Assembly: GCF_001425205.1 (NCBI RefSeq)
Contig: NZ_LMDW01000001.1
Location: 1,117,928-1,181,927 of the forward strand
Source of the DNA: Variovorax sp. Root411
Lineage (GTDB): Bacteria > Pseudomonadota > Gammaproteobacteria > Burkholderiales > Burkholderiaceae_C
DNA length: 64,000 nt
Reading direction: 5' to 3'
Shown here: one piece after another, positions 44,121-53,034 of the stretch
Numbering within the stretch: the first letter of the stretch is position 1
Layout: each line of letters begins with the position of its first letter
The notes under the pieces: generated by a model
Databases searched by the model: none
The model's input: only the letters and a program-made list of their open reading frames with translations
Told to the model about the DNA's origin: nothing
Program-made: the position numbers and the translations under genes

Positions 44121-44735
44121 ATCGCTACTGCATTTCGCGACCGCCGCCACCGCGAGGAACGCCAACACCGCCTGAACCGGGAAATCATGGCCCCGGAAGT
44201 CCGCCTTGTGGGCCCGGAAAACGAGCCATTGGGTGTTATGAGTCTCTCGGAGGCCTTGCGCCTTGCTGGCGAGGCCGATGTGGATCTGGTGGAGGTCGTC
44301 GCGGCGGCCAACCCGCCGGTATGTCGCCTGATCGAGTACGGCAAGTTCAAGTACCACGAGCAGAAGAAGGCGGCCGAGGCGAAGTCGAAGCAGAAGGTCA
44401 TCGAGGTCAAGGAAATCAAGTTCCGGCCCGGTACCGACGATGGCGACTACAACATCAAGATGCGCAACATCAAGCGCTTTCTTGAGGACGGCGACAAATG
44501 CAAGATCACGCTGCGCTTCCGTGGCCGCGAGATCACGCACCAGGAGCTGGGCCTGGCATTGCTGCAGCGCATTCGCGACGAACTGGGCGACCTGATCATG
44601 GTCGAGCAGTTTCCGAAGCTCGAAGGCCGGCAGATGATCATGATGATCGCGCCGGGCCGCAAGAAGGCCGGCGGCGGGGCTCCCAAGCCGGCAGCAGACG
44701 CTGCGCCGGCAACGGCGCCGGCTGCAACCGCCTGA
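44121..44735 (+). CDS. infC: Translation initiation factor IF-3, ATC start codon
   Basis: 204 residues when read from an ATC at 44121. The segment it adds before the first ATG (44187) encodes [20 protein letters not shown], the conserved IF-3 N-terminus needed for NTD folding; an ATG start would cut it off. GAAGGA lies 8 nt upstream. Rare AUU/AUC starts in infC are the known basis of its autoregulation, because IF-3 itself rejects such codons. N-terminal domain, lysine-rich linker ([17 protein letters not shown]) and C-terminal domain ([12 protein letters not shown] end) are complete, with an Ala/Pro-rich tail. Confidence 0.95.
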   Translation: MATAFRDRRHREERQHRLNREIMAPEVRLVGPENEPLGVMSLSEALRLAGEADVDLVEVVAAANPPVCRLIEYGKFKYHEQKKAAEAKSKQKVIEVKEIKFRPGTDDGDYNIKMRNIKRFLEDGDKCKITLRFRGREITHQELGLALLQRIRDELGDLIMVEQFPKLEGRQMIMMIAPGRKKAGGGAPKPAADAAPATAPAATA

Positions 44736-44780
44736 GGCGTTTGCAGCAGTCAGGGTTTTGAAGGGATTTCGCCGTTGCCG

Positions 44781-44824
44781 GCACTTCGCAAGAAGAGCGG
44801 GCAGGGGCGAGATAAAGAAGTGTC
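44781..44824 (+). promoter_or_regulatory. Possible L20-responsive leader structure before rpmI
   Basis: In the 154-bp infC-rpmI gap GCACTTC (44781-44787) can pair with GAAGTGT (44817-44823). In enterobacteria and firmicutes ribosomal protein L20 represses rpmI-rplT by binding structures in this place. The match here is only positional plus one stem. Confidence 0.3.
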
Positions 44825-44889
44825 TCGGGGCCAACAAGTCCGTGGAGCATCCATGGCGCCTCACGAGCACAAACTAAAGGAGCATTCAC

Positions 44890-45093
44890 ATGCCCAAAAT
44901 GAAGACCAAGAGCAGCGCGAAAAAACGTTTCCGCGTTCGTCCCGGTGGCACCGTCAAGCGCGGTCAAGCCTTCAAGCGTCACATCTTGACGAAGAAGACC
45001 ACCAAGAACAAGCGTCACCTCCGTGGTGCAGTCGCAGTGCATGAAACCAACATGGTTTCTGTCGCCGCCATGCTGCCCGGCCGTGGCATTTAA
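44890..45093 (+). CDS. rpmI: 50S ribosomal protein L35
   Basis: 67 residues: [16 protein letters not shown] opening and [16 protein letters not shown] core, the normal L35 length. AAAGGAGC sits 8 nt before the ATG, a near-perfect ribosome binding site. L35 is a small basic protein of the large subunit, co-transcribed with rplT 24 bp downstream. Confidence 0.98.
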   Translation: MPKMKTKSSAKKRFRVRPGGTVKRGQAFKRHILTKKTTKNKRHLRGAVAVHETNMVSVAAMLPGRGI

Positions 45094-45117
45094 CTCAGAC
45101 GAACAAGGAGTACACAC

Positions 45118-45477
45118 ATGCCTCGCGTCAAACGTGGTGTAACGGCTCGCGCCCGCCACAAGAAAGTTCTCGCACTCGCCAAGGGTTTCCGCGGTCGCCG
45201 CGGCAATGTCTTCCGCGTCGCCAAACAGGCGGTGATGAAGGCAGGCCAATACGCCTACCGTGACCGCCGTACCAAGAAGCGCGTGTTCCGTCAGCTGTGG
45301 ATCGCGCGTATCAACGCCGCCTCGCGTGAACTGGGCCTGACCTACAGCCAGTTCGCCAACGGCATCCGCAAAGCCGGTATCGAGATCGACCGCAAGATGC
45401 TTGCGGACATCGCCGTGCACGACAAGGCCGCTTTTGCCGGCATCGTGGAGCAGGTCAAGGCCAAGCTGGCTGCTTGA
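45118..45477 (+). CDS. rplT: 50S ribosomal protein L20
   Basis: 119 residues with the L20 hallmarks [40 protein letters not shown] and [20 protein letters not shown]20 binds 23S rRNA early in assembly and often represses its own operon. AAGGAG precedes the start. Confidence 0.98.
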   Translation: MPRVKRGVTARARHKKVLALAKGFRGRRGNVFRVAKQAVMKAGQYAYRDRRTKKRVFRQLWIARINAASRELGLTYSQFANGIRKAGIEIDRKMLADIAVHDKAAFAGIVEQVKAKLAA

Positions 45478-45528
45478 TTTTGCACAGCAGGTTGCCGTCT
45501 CCGGACGGCTTCTTGCGCCCACGGCTCA

Positions 45529-45564
45529 AGGGCTGGCGCTTGAAAAGGCTCCAGCTCTTTTTTA
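45529..45564 (+). terminator. Hairpin with T-run between rplT and pheS
   Basis: AGGGCTGG pairs with CCAGCTCT (one G-U) around a 14-nt loop, followed by six T. It lies about 50 bp after rplT and 26 bp before pheS; another perfect hairpin GCCGTC-TCCG-GACGGC is at 45494-45509. This looks like a partial terminator that tunes the ratio of ribosomal protein to synthetase transcript. Confidence 0.5.
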
Positions 45565-45589
45565 TTTCCCCTCGAAGATTTTTGTTGCT

Positions 45590-46666
45590 ATGAACGAGTT
45601 GGACTCCCTGGTCGACACCGCCCGCGCCGCTTTCGCCGAGGCGAAGACGCCCGCCGAGCTCGAAAACGCCAAGGCCCAGTTCCTCGGCAAGTCGGGCCGT
45701 ATCACCGAGCTGATGAAGGGCATGGCCGCGCTGAGTGTCGAAGAGAAGAAGTCCCGCGGCGCCGCGATCAACGTGGGCAAGCAGGCCATCGAGGCCGCAC
45801 TGACCGACCGCCGCCAGCAACTGGCCGATGAAGAACTCTCGCTGCAACTGCGCGCCGAAGCGCTCGACGTGAGCCTGCCCGGCCGTCGCCGCATTTCCGG
45901 CGGACTGCATCCTGTGAGCCGCACCCTGGAGCGCATCGAGGAGATCTTCTCGAGCATGGGGTTCGACGTGGCCGACGGCCCCGAGATCGAGAGCGACTGG
46001 CACAGCTTCACCTCGCTCAACAATCCGCCGAATCATCCTGCACGTTCGATGCAGGACACCTTCTACGTCGACCTGAATGGCGACGACGGCATTCCCTACA
46101 ACCTGCGTCCGCACACCAGCCCGATGCAGGTTCGCTACGCGCATCAGCACATCAAGAAGTACGCGGCCGAATTCGCCGCTGCTGCAGCCGACACCACCGG
46201 CACCGTGAAGGCGCCCGAGATCCGCGTGATCGCGCCGGGCCGCACCTATCGCGTCGACAGCGACGCCACCCACTCGCCCATGTTCCACCAGTGCGAAGGC
46301 CTGTGGCTCGGCGAGAACGTGAGTTTCAAGGACCTGAAAGTCGTCTTCACCGACTTCTGCCGCACTTTCTTCGAGCGCGACGACCTCGTGCTGCGCTTCC
46401 GACCGAGCTTCTTCCCGTTCACCGAGCCGAGCGCCGAGATCGACATCCAGTTCGCGAGCGGTCCGCTGGCCGGTCGCTGGCTCGAGGTGGCAGGCTCGGG
46501 CCAGGTGCACCCGAACGTGGTGCGCAACATGGGGCTCGACCCCGAGCGCTACATCGGTTTTGCCTTCGGCATGGGCCCCGACCGGCTCACGATGCTGCGC
46601 TACGGCGTGAACGACTTGCGCCTCTTCTTCGACGGCGACCTGCGTTTTCTTTCGCAGTTCCAGTGA
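45590..46666 (+). CDS. pheS: Phenylalanyl-tRNA synthetase alpha subunit
   Basis: 358 residues from [15 protein letters not shown]; longer frames upstream enter rplT and are not used. The N-terminal coiled coil (to ~90) is followed by class II motif 1 ([19 protein letters not shown]), motif 2 ([20 protein letters not shown]) and motif 3 ([16 protein letters not shown]). It forms an alpha2beta2 enzyme with PheT, encoded 41 bp downstream. No strong Shine-Dalgarno sequence is visible. Confidence 0.98.
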   Translation: MNELDSLVDTARAAFAEAKTPAELENAKAQFLGKSGRITELMKGMAALSVEEKKSRGAAINVGKQAIEAALTDRRQQLADEELSLQLRAEALDVSLPGRRRISGGLHPVSRTLERIEEIFSSMGFDVADGPEIESDWHSFTSLNNPPNHPARSMQDTFYVDLNGDDGIPYNLRPHTSPMQVRYAHQHIKKYAAEFAAAAADTTGTVKAPEIRVIAPGRTYRVDSDATHSPMFHQCEGLWLGENVSFKDLKVVFTDFCRTFFERDDLVLRFRPSFFPFTEPSAEIDIQFASGPLAGRWLEVAGSGQVHPNVVRNMGLDPERYIGFAFGMGPDRLTMLRYGVNDLRLFFDGDLRFLSQFQ

Positions 46667-46707
46667 GCCCCCTCCATAGATAGAAAAACCAGATCGAGAT
46701 CGAAGAG

Positions 46708-49149
46708 ATGCAATTCCCGGAATCCTGGCTGCGCGAGTTCTGCAACCCGCCCATCGACAGTGCCGCACTGGCCGAAACGCTCACCATGGGCGGCTTCGAG
46801 GTCGAGGAGCGCCGACCGGTGGCGCCGCCTTTCACGCGCATCGTGGTTGGCGAGATCAAGGAAGCGGTGCAGCACCCGAACGCCGATCGCCTGCGCGTGT
46901 GCCAGGTCGACGCGGGGCAGGGCGCCTTGCTCAACATCGTGTGCGGTGCGCCGAATGCGCGCGTCGGCATCAAGGTGCCGTGTGCGCTGGTCGGCGCCGA
47001 ACTGCCGCCGGGTGAAGACGGCAAGCCCTTCCTCATCAAGCTCGGCAAACTGCGCGGCGTCGAGAGCCAGGGCATGTTGTGCTCGGCGCGCGAACTGAAG
47101 CTCGGCGAAGACCACGGCGGCCTGCTCGAACTCGACGCCAATGCGCCCATCGGCGCCGACGTGCGCGACGTGCTCAAGCTCGACGACGCGCTGCTCACGC
47201 TCAAGCTCACGCCCAACCTGGCGCATGGCCTCAGCGTGTATGGCGTGGCACGCGAGCTCGCCGCGCTCACGGGTGCGCCGCTCAAGACCCCGGCCATCGC
47301 AGCGGTGGCCACGTCGTTCTCCGACGTGCTGCCAGTCAAGGTCGAGGCGCCTGAGCTGTGCGGCCGCTTCTCGGGCCGCATCGTGCGCGGCGTGAACACC
47401 AAGGTCGCCACGCCGGCGTGGATGGTCGAGCGCCTGGCGCGTTGCGGCCAGCGCAGCGTGACGCCGCTGGTCGACATCTCGAACTACGTGATGTTCGAAT
47501 ACGGCCAGCCCAGCCACATCTTCGACCTCGACAAGATCCACGGCGGCCTCACGGTGCGCTGGGGCAAGGCAGGCGAACAGCTCAAGCTGCTCAATGGCAG
47601 CACCATCACCGTCGACGACAAGGTCGGCGTGATCGCCGATGACCGCGAAGTCGAATCGCTCGCCGGCATCATGGGCGGCGACGCCACGTCGGTCTCCGAC
47701 GACACGCGCAACATCTACGTCGAGGCCGCGTTCTGGTGGCCCGAGGCCGTGCAGGGTCGTTCGCGACGCTTCAACTTCTCGACCGATGCGGGCCACCGCT
47801 ACGAGCGTGGTGTCGATCCGAGCCGCACGGTGCAGATCATCGAGCGCATCACGCAACTGATCATTGAGATCTGCGGCGGCGAAGCCGGCAGGATGGACGA
47901 CCAGACGCTGCGCGTGCCCGAGGCCGTGCCCGTCACGCTGCGCGTCGCGCGCGCCTCGCGCGTGATCGGCATGCCGCTGACGCAGGCGCAATGCGCCGAT
48001 GCGCTGAGCCGCCTCGGCTTCGCGATTGCGGAGGGCGAGGGCACGCTGACCGTGACCCCGCCGCCGCACCGCTTCGACCTGTTGATCGAAGAAGACCTGA
48101 TCGAAGAAGTTGCGCGCCTGATCGGCTTCAACAATCTGCCGACCGTCGCGCCGCTTGCGCCCATCACCGCGCGCGTGCGGCCCGAGGCGCAGCGCAGCCG
48201 CTTCGCGGTGCGCCGCAGCATCGCGGCGCTCGGCTACCAGGAAACGATCAACTTCAGTTTCGTCGAAGCACATTGGGAGCAGGACCTCGCTGGCAATGCC
48301 AACCCGGTCAAGCTGCTGAACCCCATCGCCAGCCAGATGAGCGTGATGCGTTCGTCGCTGCTCGGCTCGCTGCTGCAGGTGCTCAAGTTCAACCTCGACC
48401 GCAAGGCACCGCGCGTGCGCGTGTTCGAACTCGGCCGCGTGTTCATGCGCGACGACAGCGTCGTCACCACCGACAGCACCGTGCGCGGCGTGAATCAACC
48501 GATGCGCGTGGCGGGCCTCGCCTGGGGCGATGCCGACGAGGCGCGCTGGGACGGCAAGCCGAACCGCGTCGACTTCTACGACGTCAAGGGCGACGTCGAG
48601 GCGCTGCTTGCACCGCTCGTGCCGGTCTTCGAAGTGGCTGAGCATCCTGCGCTGCACCCGGGCCGTTCGGCGCGCGTGCTGGTCGATGGCAAGGCCATCG
48701 GCTTCGTTGGTGAACTGCATCCGCGCTGGCGCCAGAAGTGGGACTTCGCCCAGGCACCGGTGCTGTTCGAACTCGACCTCGACGCCGTCACTGCACGCCC
48801 CGTGCCGGTTGCGCAGCCCGTGCCGAAGCACCAGGCCGTGGAGCGCGACCTCGCCGTGGTCGTGGCCGAAGCCGTCACGCACGACGCGCTGGTGCAAGCC
48901 ATTCGCACGGCAACGGCCGCACAGGGCCTGCTGCGCGACGTGACGCTGTTCGATATCTATCGTCCGCAGCCATTGCGCGATGGGGTCGTGGCCGCGCCCG
49001 GTGCATTGGCGCAAGGCGAGAAGAGCATGGCGGTTCGCCTGACTTTCCAGAACGACGGCGCCACCCTGACGGACGAGCAGGTCGAACCTGCAGTCCGCGC
49101 AATCGTCGAACAATTGGGCGCCACGCTCGGCGGCCGCTTGAGGGGATGA
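46708..49149 (+). CDS. pheT: Phenylalanyl-tRNA synthetase beta subunit
   Basis: 813 residues starting MQFPESWLREFCNPPI. It contains the EMAP/tRNA-binding domain (~40-150: NADRLRVCQVDAGQGALLNI), the B3/B4 editing domain, B5 domain (SRLGFAIAEGEGTLTVTPPP), catalytic-like core and the C-terminal ferredoxin-fold anticodon domain (VPKHQAVERDLAVVV). GAAGAG gives a modest ribosome binding site. The stop codon overlaps an in-frame ATG of ihfA. Confidence 0.98.
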   Translation: MQFPESWLREFCNPPIDSAALAETLTMGGFEVEERRPVAPPFTRIVVGEIKEAVQHPNADRLRVCQVDAGQGALLNIVCGAPNARVGIKVPCALVGAELPPGEDGKPFLIKLGKLRGVESQGMLCSARELKLGEDHGGLLELDANAPIGADVRDVLKLDDALLTLKLTPNLAHGLSVYGVARELAALTGAPLKTPAIAAVATSFSDVLPVKVEAPELCGRFSGRIVRGVNTKVATPAWMVERLARCGQRSVTPLVDISNYVMFEYGQPSHIFDLDKIHGGLTVRWGKAGEQLKLLNGSTITVDDKVGVIADDREVESLAGIMGGDATSVSDDTRNIYVEAAFWWPEAVQGRSRRFNFSTDAGHRYERGVDPSRTVQIIERITQLIIEICGGEAGRMDDQTLRVPEAVPVTLRVARASRVIGMPLTQAQCADALSRLGFAIAEGEGTLTVTPPPHRFDLLIEEDLIEEVARLIGFNNLPTVAPLAPITARVRPEAQRSRFAVRRSIAALGYQETINFSFVEAHWEQDLAGNANPVKLLNPIASQMSVMRSSLLGSLLQVLKFNLDRKAPRVRVFELGRVFMRDDSVVTTDSTVRGVNQPMRVAGLAWGDADEARWDGKPNRVDFYDVKGDVEALLAPLVPVFEVAEHPALHPGRSARVLVDGKAIGFVGELHPRWRQKWDFAQAPVLFELDLDAVTARPVPVAQPVPKHQAVERDLAVVVAEAVTHDALVQAIRTATAAQGLLRDVTLFDIYRPQPLRDGVVAAPGALAQGEKSMAVRLTFQNDGATLTDEQVEPAVRAIVEQLGATLGGRLRG

Positions 49150-49154
49150 CGGGA

Positions 49155-49526
49155 ATGAACGCTGCGGAATTCACGCTCGAGGCTCTCGAAACGCCCGCGC
49201 TCACCAAGGCGCATCTGGCCGACCTGCTGTTCGAGCAGATCGGCCTGAACAAGCGTGAGTCCAAGGACATGGTCGAGGCGTTCTTCGAGCTCGTTGCCAA
49301 CAGCCTCATCGAAGGCACGGACGTGAAGATCTCCGGTTTCGGCAACTTCCAGATCCGCGTGAAGGCACCCCGTCCGGGCCGCAATCCGCGCACCGGCGAG
49401 GCGATTCCGATCGGCGAGCGCCGCGTGGCCACGTTCCACGCGAGCGCCAAGCTCAAGGAACAGATTCACGGAAGCATCGACCCAAACGGCGCAGCCGAAG
49501 TCGAGTGGAGCCTGGGCGCCGAATAG
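49155..49526 (+). CDS. ihfA: Integration host factor alpha subunit
   Basis: 123 residues from the ATG at 49155, which has AGGGG 9 nt upstream; an ATG at 49146 that overlaps the pheT stop would add three residues. The HU/IHF fold is complete: TKAHLADLLFEQIGLNKRES, VKISGFGNFQIRV and the DNA-inserting arm with RPGRNPRTGEAIPI carrying the proline that kinks DNA. There is an N-terminal extension of about 15 and a C-terminal one of about 18 residues. IHF bends DNA in recombination and transcription. Confidence 0.96.
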   Translation: MNAAEFTLEALETPALTKAHLADLLFEQIGLNKRESKDMVEAFFELVANSLIEGTDVKISGFGNFQIRVKAPRPGRNPRTGEAIPIGERRVATFHASAKLKEQIHGSIDPNGAAEVEWSLGAE

Positions 49527-49590
49527 TGCTTGGTGCTGCGCGCCCGGGTGGAGTAATCTCTAAGGTTTCCCGCGCACAGTCTTGATTTCA

Positions 49591-50049
49591 ATGGAGAAAA
49601 CGCTCCCACCGATTCCCGTCAAACGCTACTTCACCATCGGTGAGGTCGGCGAATTGTGCGGCGTCAAGCCGCACGTGCTTCGCTATTGGGAGCAGGAGTT
49701 CACGCAGCTGCGGCCCATGAAGCGGCGCGGCAACCGCCGCTACTACCAGCACCACGAGGTGCTCATGATCCGCCGCATCCGCGATCTGCTCTACGACCAG
49801 GGCTTCACGATCAGCGGTGCGCGCAACAAGCTGCAGGAACTCGTGCAGGGCGAGCGCGACCGCCGCAAGGCAGGAGAGGTGCCGCTCGAAGGCGTGGAGG
49901 CCATCGAGATCGATCAGGAAGAATTCGACGCTGCGGTGGTGCAGGAGTCCGCTGCACCCGCTGCTGCGCAGACGGTCGACCTGTCGCAGTTGTTGCACCT
50001 GCGGCGCGAACTCTTTGAAATTCGTGAGCTGCTGACCATCGGACGCTGA
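49591..50049 (+). CDS. MerR-family transcriptional regulator
   Basis: 152 residues from MEKTLPPIPVKRYFTI. The winged helix-turn-helix is FTIGEVGELCGVKPHVLRYW and RGNRRYYQHHEVLMIRRIRD, then a coiled coil (GARNKLQELVQGERDRRKAG). No metal-binding cysteines are seen, so this is the CarH/MlrA-like or uncharacterised subgroup regularly found after ihfA in proteobacteria. Its target is unknown. The tRNA-Pro promoter begins right after its stop codon. Confidence 0.92.
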   Translation: MEKTLPPIPVKRYFTIGEVGELCGVKPHVLRYWEQEFTQLRPMKRRGNRRYYQHHEVLMIRRIRDLLYDQGFTISGARNKLQELVQGERDRRKAGEVPLEGVEAIEIDQEEFDAAVVQESAAPAAAQTVDLSQLLHLRRELFEIRELLTIGR

Positions 50050-50075
50050 ATTTCAACCGCTATAATTGAGAGCTT

Positions 50076-50152
50076 CGGTGTGTGGCGCAGCCTGGTAGCG
50101 CACTTGCATGGGGTGCAAGGGGTCGAAGGTTCGAATCCTTTCACACCGACCA
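50076..50152 (+). tRNA. tRNA-Pro (GGG anticodon)
   Basis: 77 nt with encoded CCA. Acceptor CGGTGTG pairs with CACACCG, discriminator A; D-arm GCGC-AGCCTGGTA-GCGC; anticodon stem CTTGC/GCAAG with loop ATGGGGT, giving anticodon GGG; T-arm loop TTCGAAT. A consensus -10 box TATAAT (50061-50066) is 10 nt upstream. The intact 3' end next to an integrase gene marks it as an attachment site for a genomic island. Confidence 0.98.
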
Positions 50153-50163
50153 ACAAAACGTCC

Positions 50164-50199
50164 AAGGGCGTCCGGTTTCATCCACCGGACGCCCTTTTT
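50164..50199 (+). terminator. Terminator of the tRNA-Pro gene
   Basis: GGGCGTCCGG and CCGGACGCCC form a 10-bp stem with loop TTTCATCCA, followed by five T, starting 12 nt after the tRNA. Confidence 0.92.
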
Positions 50200-50266
50200 C
50201 ATTGGGGAACTGGGCGAATAGCATCCGGAGGCATACACTGAAATCCGGTGACTGCCAGCGCCAAGT

Positions 50267-50340
50267 GGGGGTACAGAAGGGGGTACAAACCTCCTGAACC
50301 CCCAAAGACGGCAGTTTTGTACCCCCACCCCCTGGATGTA
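50267..50340. repeat. GGGGGTACA direct and inverted repeats ahead of the integrase gene
   Basis: GGGGGTACA occurs at 50267 and 50279 (12-bp spacing) as a direct repeat. TTTGTACCCCC (50316-50326) is the perfect inverted match of GGGGGTACAAA (50279-50289), and a further TGTACCCC lies at 50337. The last copy touches the integrase start. They may be arm-type sites for the integrase or binding sites for the AlpA-like factor. Confidence 0.65.
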
Positions 50341-50344
50341 CCCC

Positions 50345-51595
50345 ATGCCGTTGACCGATGCCGCATGCCGTAACGCCTCCTGTCCGCCGGACCGCAAGCA
50401 GGCACGCTACGCAGACGCGAGTGGCCTCTATCTGGAAGTCTCGGCCTCGGGTTCTCGCCGATGGTTCTGGAAGTTCAGGATCGAGGGAGTCGAGAAGAAA
50501 TTCGCCTTGGGCTCCTATCCCGACGTGAGCCTTGCGGCAGCGCGCAAGGCGCGTGATGCGGCCAAGGCGCAGAAAGCGGCCGGGATCAACCCCATTCAGG
50601 CGAGGCAGGTTGTCAAGCTCAAGGCGGCCGTGAACACCGGCGACACCTTTCGAGAGACCGCGCTCGAGTGGTTCGACAAGCACCATACGCGCTGGAGCGG
50701 CCACTACGCCACGCGCGAGAAGCGCAACTTGGAGAAGGATCTTTTTCCGTACTTCGCTGCTCGTCGCATCAGCGAAATCGAGCCCATCGAATTGTTGGCG
50801 GCCCTCCGCCGTGTCGAGGAGCGTGGCGCTCTCGACGTGGCTGGCCGCGTGCTGATGACGGCGCGAGCGGTGTGGCGCTACGCGGTGGCGACTGCGCGGG
50901 CGCCGCGCGATATCACGGTGGATCTCAAGGGCGCACTCACGCCCCACAAGAAACGACATTTCGCCGCGATCACGGATCCGGCCCAACTGGGTACGCTGAT
51001 ACGCGTCATGCGGGGCTACCAAGGAGGAGCCATTGTGCGTACGGCGCTTCAACTGGCACCCATGCTTTTTCAACGCCCGAACGAACTGCGAGCGGCGGCT
51101 TGGGCCGAGATCGATCTGGACGGGGCGCTCTGGACCGTGCCCGCTGCGCGAATGAAGCGGCGCATCGATGGCAAGCAACATGGTGATCCGCACTTGGTGC
51201 CTCTCCCGAGGCAGGCCTTGGAGCTGCTACGCAAGCTGCATCCCATTACGGGCCACAGTACGCTGGTTTTCCCGGGCGAGCGCAGTCATGAGAGGCCCAT
51301 CTCGGACAACACTCTGCGTGCAGCGCTGCTGACTTTGGGGTACGGCCCGACCGTGCAGACGGTTCATGGCTTCCGGGCGACAGCCCGGACCTTGCTCGCT
51401 GAAACGCTGGAAATCGACCCGCTGGTGATCGAAGCCCAGTTGGCGCATGCCGTCAAGGACGCCAATGGGCGCGCCTACAACCGTACGCAGTACCTCAAGC
51501 AACGCACGGCAATGCTCCAGCGGTGGGCGGACTATCTGGACGTGCTGGCGACCAAGGCGGGTTCTTCTACGGTTGAGTTGAAAGCGGCCGCGTGA
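50345..51595 (+). CDS. P4-type tyrosine recombinase/integrase
   Basis: 416 residues from MPLTDAACRNAS. The N-terminal DUF4102 arm-binding domain (ARYADASGLYLEVSASGSRR, FALGSYPDVSLAAARKARD) is followed by a core-binding domain and the catalytic domain with Arg in FQRPNELRAAAWAEID, the H-x-x-R motif in VHGFRATARTLLAE, His in QLAHAVKDANG and the nucleophile in AYNRTQYLKQR. These enzymes insert islands into tRNA 3' ends, here the tRNA-Pro just upstream. The gene looks intact. Confidence 0.95.
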   Translation: MPLTDAACRNASCPPDRKQARYADASGLYLEVSASGSRRWFWKFRIEGVEKKFALGSYPDVSLAAARKARDAAKAQKAAGINPIQARQVVKLKAAVNTGDTFRETALEWFDKHHTRWSGHYATREKRNLEKDLFPYFAARRISEIEPIELLAALRRVEERGALDVAGRVLMTARAVWRYAVATARAPRDITVDLKGALTPHKKRHFAAITDPAQLGTLIRVMRGYQGGAIVRTALQLAPMLFQRPNELRAAAWAEIDLDGALWTVPAARMKRRIDGKQHGDPHLVPLPRQALELLRKLHPITGHSTLVFPGERSHERPISDNTLRAALLTLGYGPTVQTVHGFRATARTLLAETLEIDPLVIEAQLAHAVKDANGRAYNRTQYLKQRTAMLQRWADYLDVLATKAGSSTVELKAAA

Positions 51596-51645
51596 GAAGG
51601 GCGACGACCGGTTGATGGCGCGGCGGCGCGATCCGGATCACCGAA

Positions 51646-51984
51646 TCAAGGCATGCGTCCGTCCATGCGCTCCGCGATCCACGATTGCACGGCGCTCTCT
51701 GGCCATGCCGCGATGCGTCGTCCGGCTTTGACCGAGCGCGGAAAGATGCCCCTGCGCATCTGCTCGTAGATGGCCGACCTGCGCAGGCCGGTGAGGCGCT
51801 CAACTTCAGGCAGTCTCAGAAGCCTGTCGGGAGGGCGCTTTACCGTCTGCGCCAGCGGCATCGTTGAGTCGGCGCAAAGGAGCGTGAGTGCCTCCTGTAG
51901 CAGATGAGCCGCCTGCAGGGCTCGTTGAGCGGCATGGTCAGCGGCGACACGTGCGCTTGATTCGTTGTCGGTCTGGGCTCGCAT
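51646..51984 (-). CDS. AlpA-family helix-turn-helix protein
   Basis: 112 residues from MRAQTDNES; ATGs further upstream are in frame but unsupported. The C-terminal 55 residues are an AlpA/excisionase-type winged helix: LLRLPEVERLTGLRRSAIYE and GIFPRSVKAGRRIAAWPESA, ending in WIAERM. An Ala/Gln-rich helix precedes it. In P4-like islands AlpA activates or aids excision of the integrase system. It is convergent with the integrase gene, 50 bp away. Confidence 0.85.
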   Translation of the reverse strand: MRAQTDNESSARVAADHAAQRALQAAHLLQEALTLLCADSTMPLAQTVKRPPDRLLRLPEVERLTGLRRSAIYEQMRRGIFPRSVKAGRRIAAWPESAVQSWIAERMDGRMP

Positions 51985-52039
51985 GGGCACTGCCTTTCGG
52001 TCTTTCCGCAGCGCGTCCAATACCGTTGCGGAACGCCTA

Positions 52040-52708
52040 TAGGTTGCCGGGCATGTTCGCCGAGTCCAACTCGCCATGGCGATGCAAGGCGCACTGCGGC
52101 GAAGGCGTGGGAATCGAGGAAGAACTCATCGCGCAGCTTGTCGTTGAACGACACGACCAAGGGGGGGGGGCGGCCAGCATCCTGGATTCGGCGACGGCGA
52201 ACGCGTCACGCGCCCAGTCAACAAGCCTTCGGAATCCGGGAATCAAAATGCGGCGTTCGTAAAGCCAGCTTCGAGCCATGCCGATGAGGTCGTCAAGGTG
52301 AGCGGCCTGGTCGGACGCGACGGCGAGGACTTCTTGCAGTTCGATGGCCTTCGTGTCGTCGAGATCCTGCAAGCCCAGGTAGTCCTTGACCCAGCGCTGA
52401 TGCTCGTAGAGGGTAGGGCGGCGCTGGTAGAGCGACCGCAGGCTGGCGATGGTCAGCGGGGGCGCGCCCAGGGCGTTGCTGACGGTACGCAGGGGATTCT
52501 TCGGAACGACGGCGACGCGGTCCAGGGGTCGGCCGCTGGCGCGCAGGTACACAAGCAAGATCGCTACCGGCACGCGCCGGTCGGCGCGGAACCGTTCGCC
52601 CAGCGCCAGGACGTCCGCCTTGGTGAGCGTGAAGTACTGCTCGACGTCGAACTCTGACAGCCTGGCAGGCAGGCTGTCGGCGCCGACATAGCGATGTGCG
52701 AAGGTCAT
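52040..52708 (-). pseudogene. Tn3-family transposase, N-terminal fragment, frameshifted
   Basis: From MTFAHRYVGADSLP the frame encodes about 175 residues of a Tn3-type N-terminal domain (DUF4158: FTLTKADVLALGERFRADRR, VAILLVYLRASGRPL, SLYQRRPTLYEHQRWVKDYL). At a run of ten G (52161-52170) the frame breaks; a neighbouring frame then continues with VVSFNDKLRDEFFLDSHAF before similarity is lost. The catalytic DDE part (about 700 residues) is missing, so this is a dead remnant. Confidence 0.75.
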
Positions 52709-52720
52709 GGCACGGTCCAA

Positions 52721-53034
52721 GCCTTTTCCAGGAGGAGCGCCAATTTACGCCGACTGCAGGCGCTGGTGGAGTGACTTACACGCCGAGCGCTCGTAGATGG
52801 AGCCGGGATGCAACCGTATCAATCCGCACCAAAAATACGATCACCCCAGGGCGCTCACGCTGAAGCGGGTCGCTTGACCATCACGGTGGCTGGCGTCGGA
52901 CTGTGCCACCGCCCTTCCGCTGACCTGCTCGGGTCTCGAGCAGGTGCACCCTGGGGCGGCGAGAGCTATGTCGCGAGAGCCGAGGTTGCAGATGAGCCCT
53001 TCGCTTGCTTTCAACTACTGTTAGTGCCCTGCCT
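52721..53034. other. Intergenic region between Tn3 remnant and GntR gene
   Basis: No convincing gene. It holds two inverted repeats: ACCTGCTC-GGGTCTC-GAGCAGGT (52923-52945), and CCCCAGGG near 52846 with CCCTGGGG near 52950. The second pair flanks about 100 bp. Neither matches a Tn3 terminal repeat that I recognise. It may contain the end of the former transposon and a terminator for the GntR gene. Confidence 0.5.

Noticed and set aside
46600..49113. Long antisense frame across pheT
   Set aside because: Low-complexity His/Arg/Ala/Glu-rich translation; pheT on the other strand is certain.
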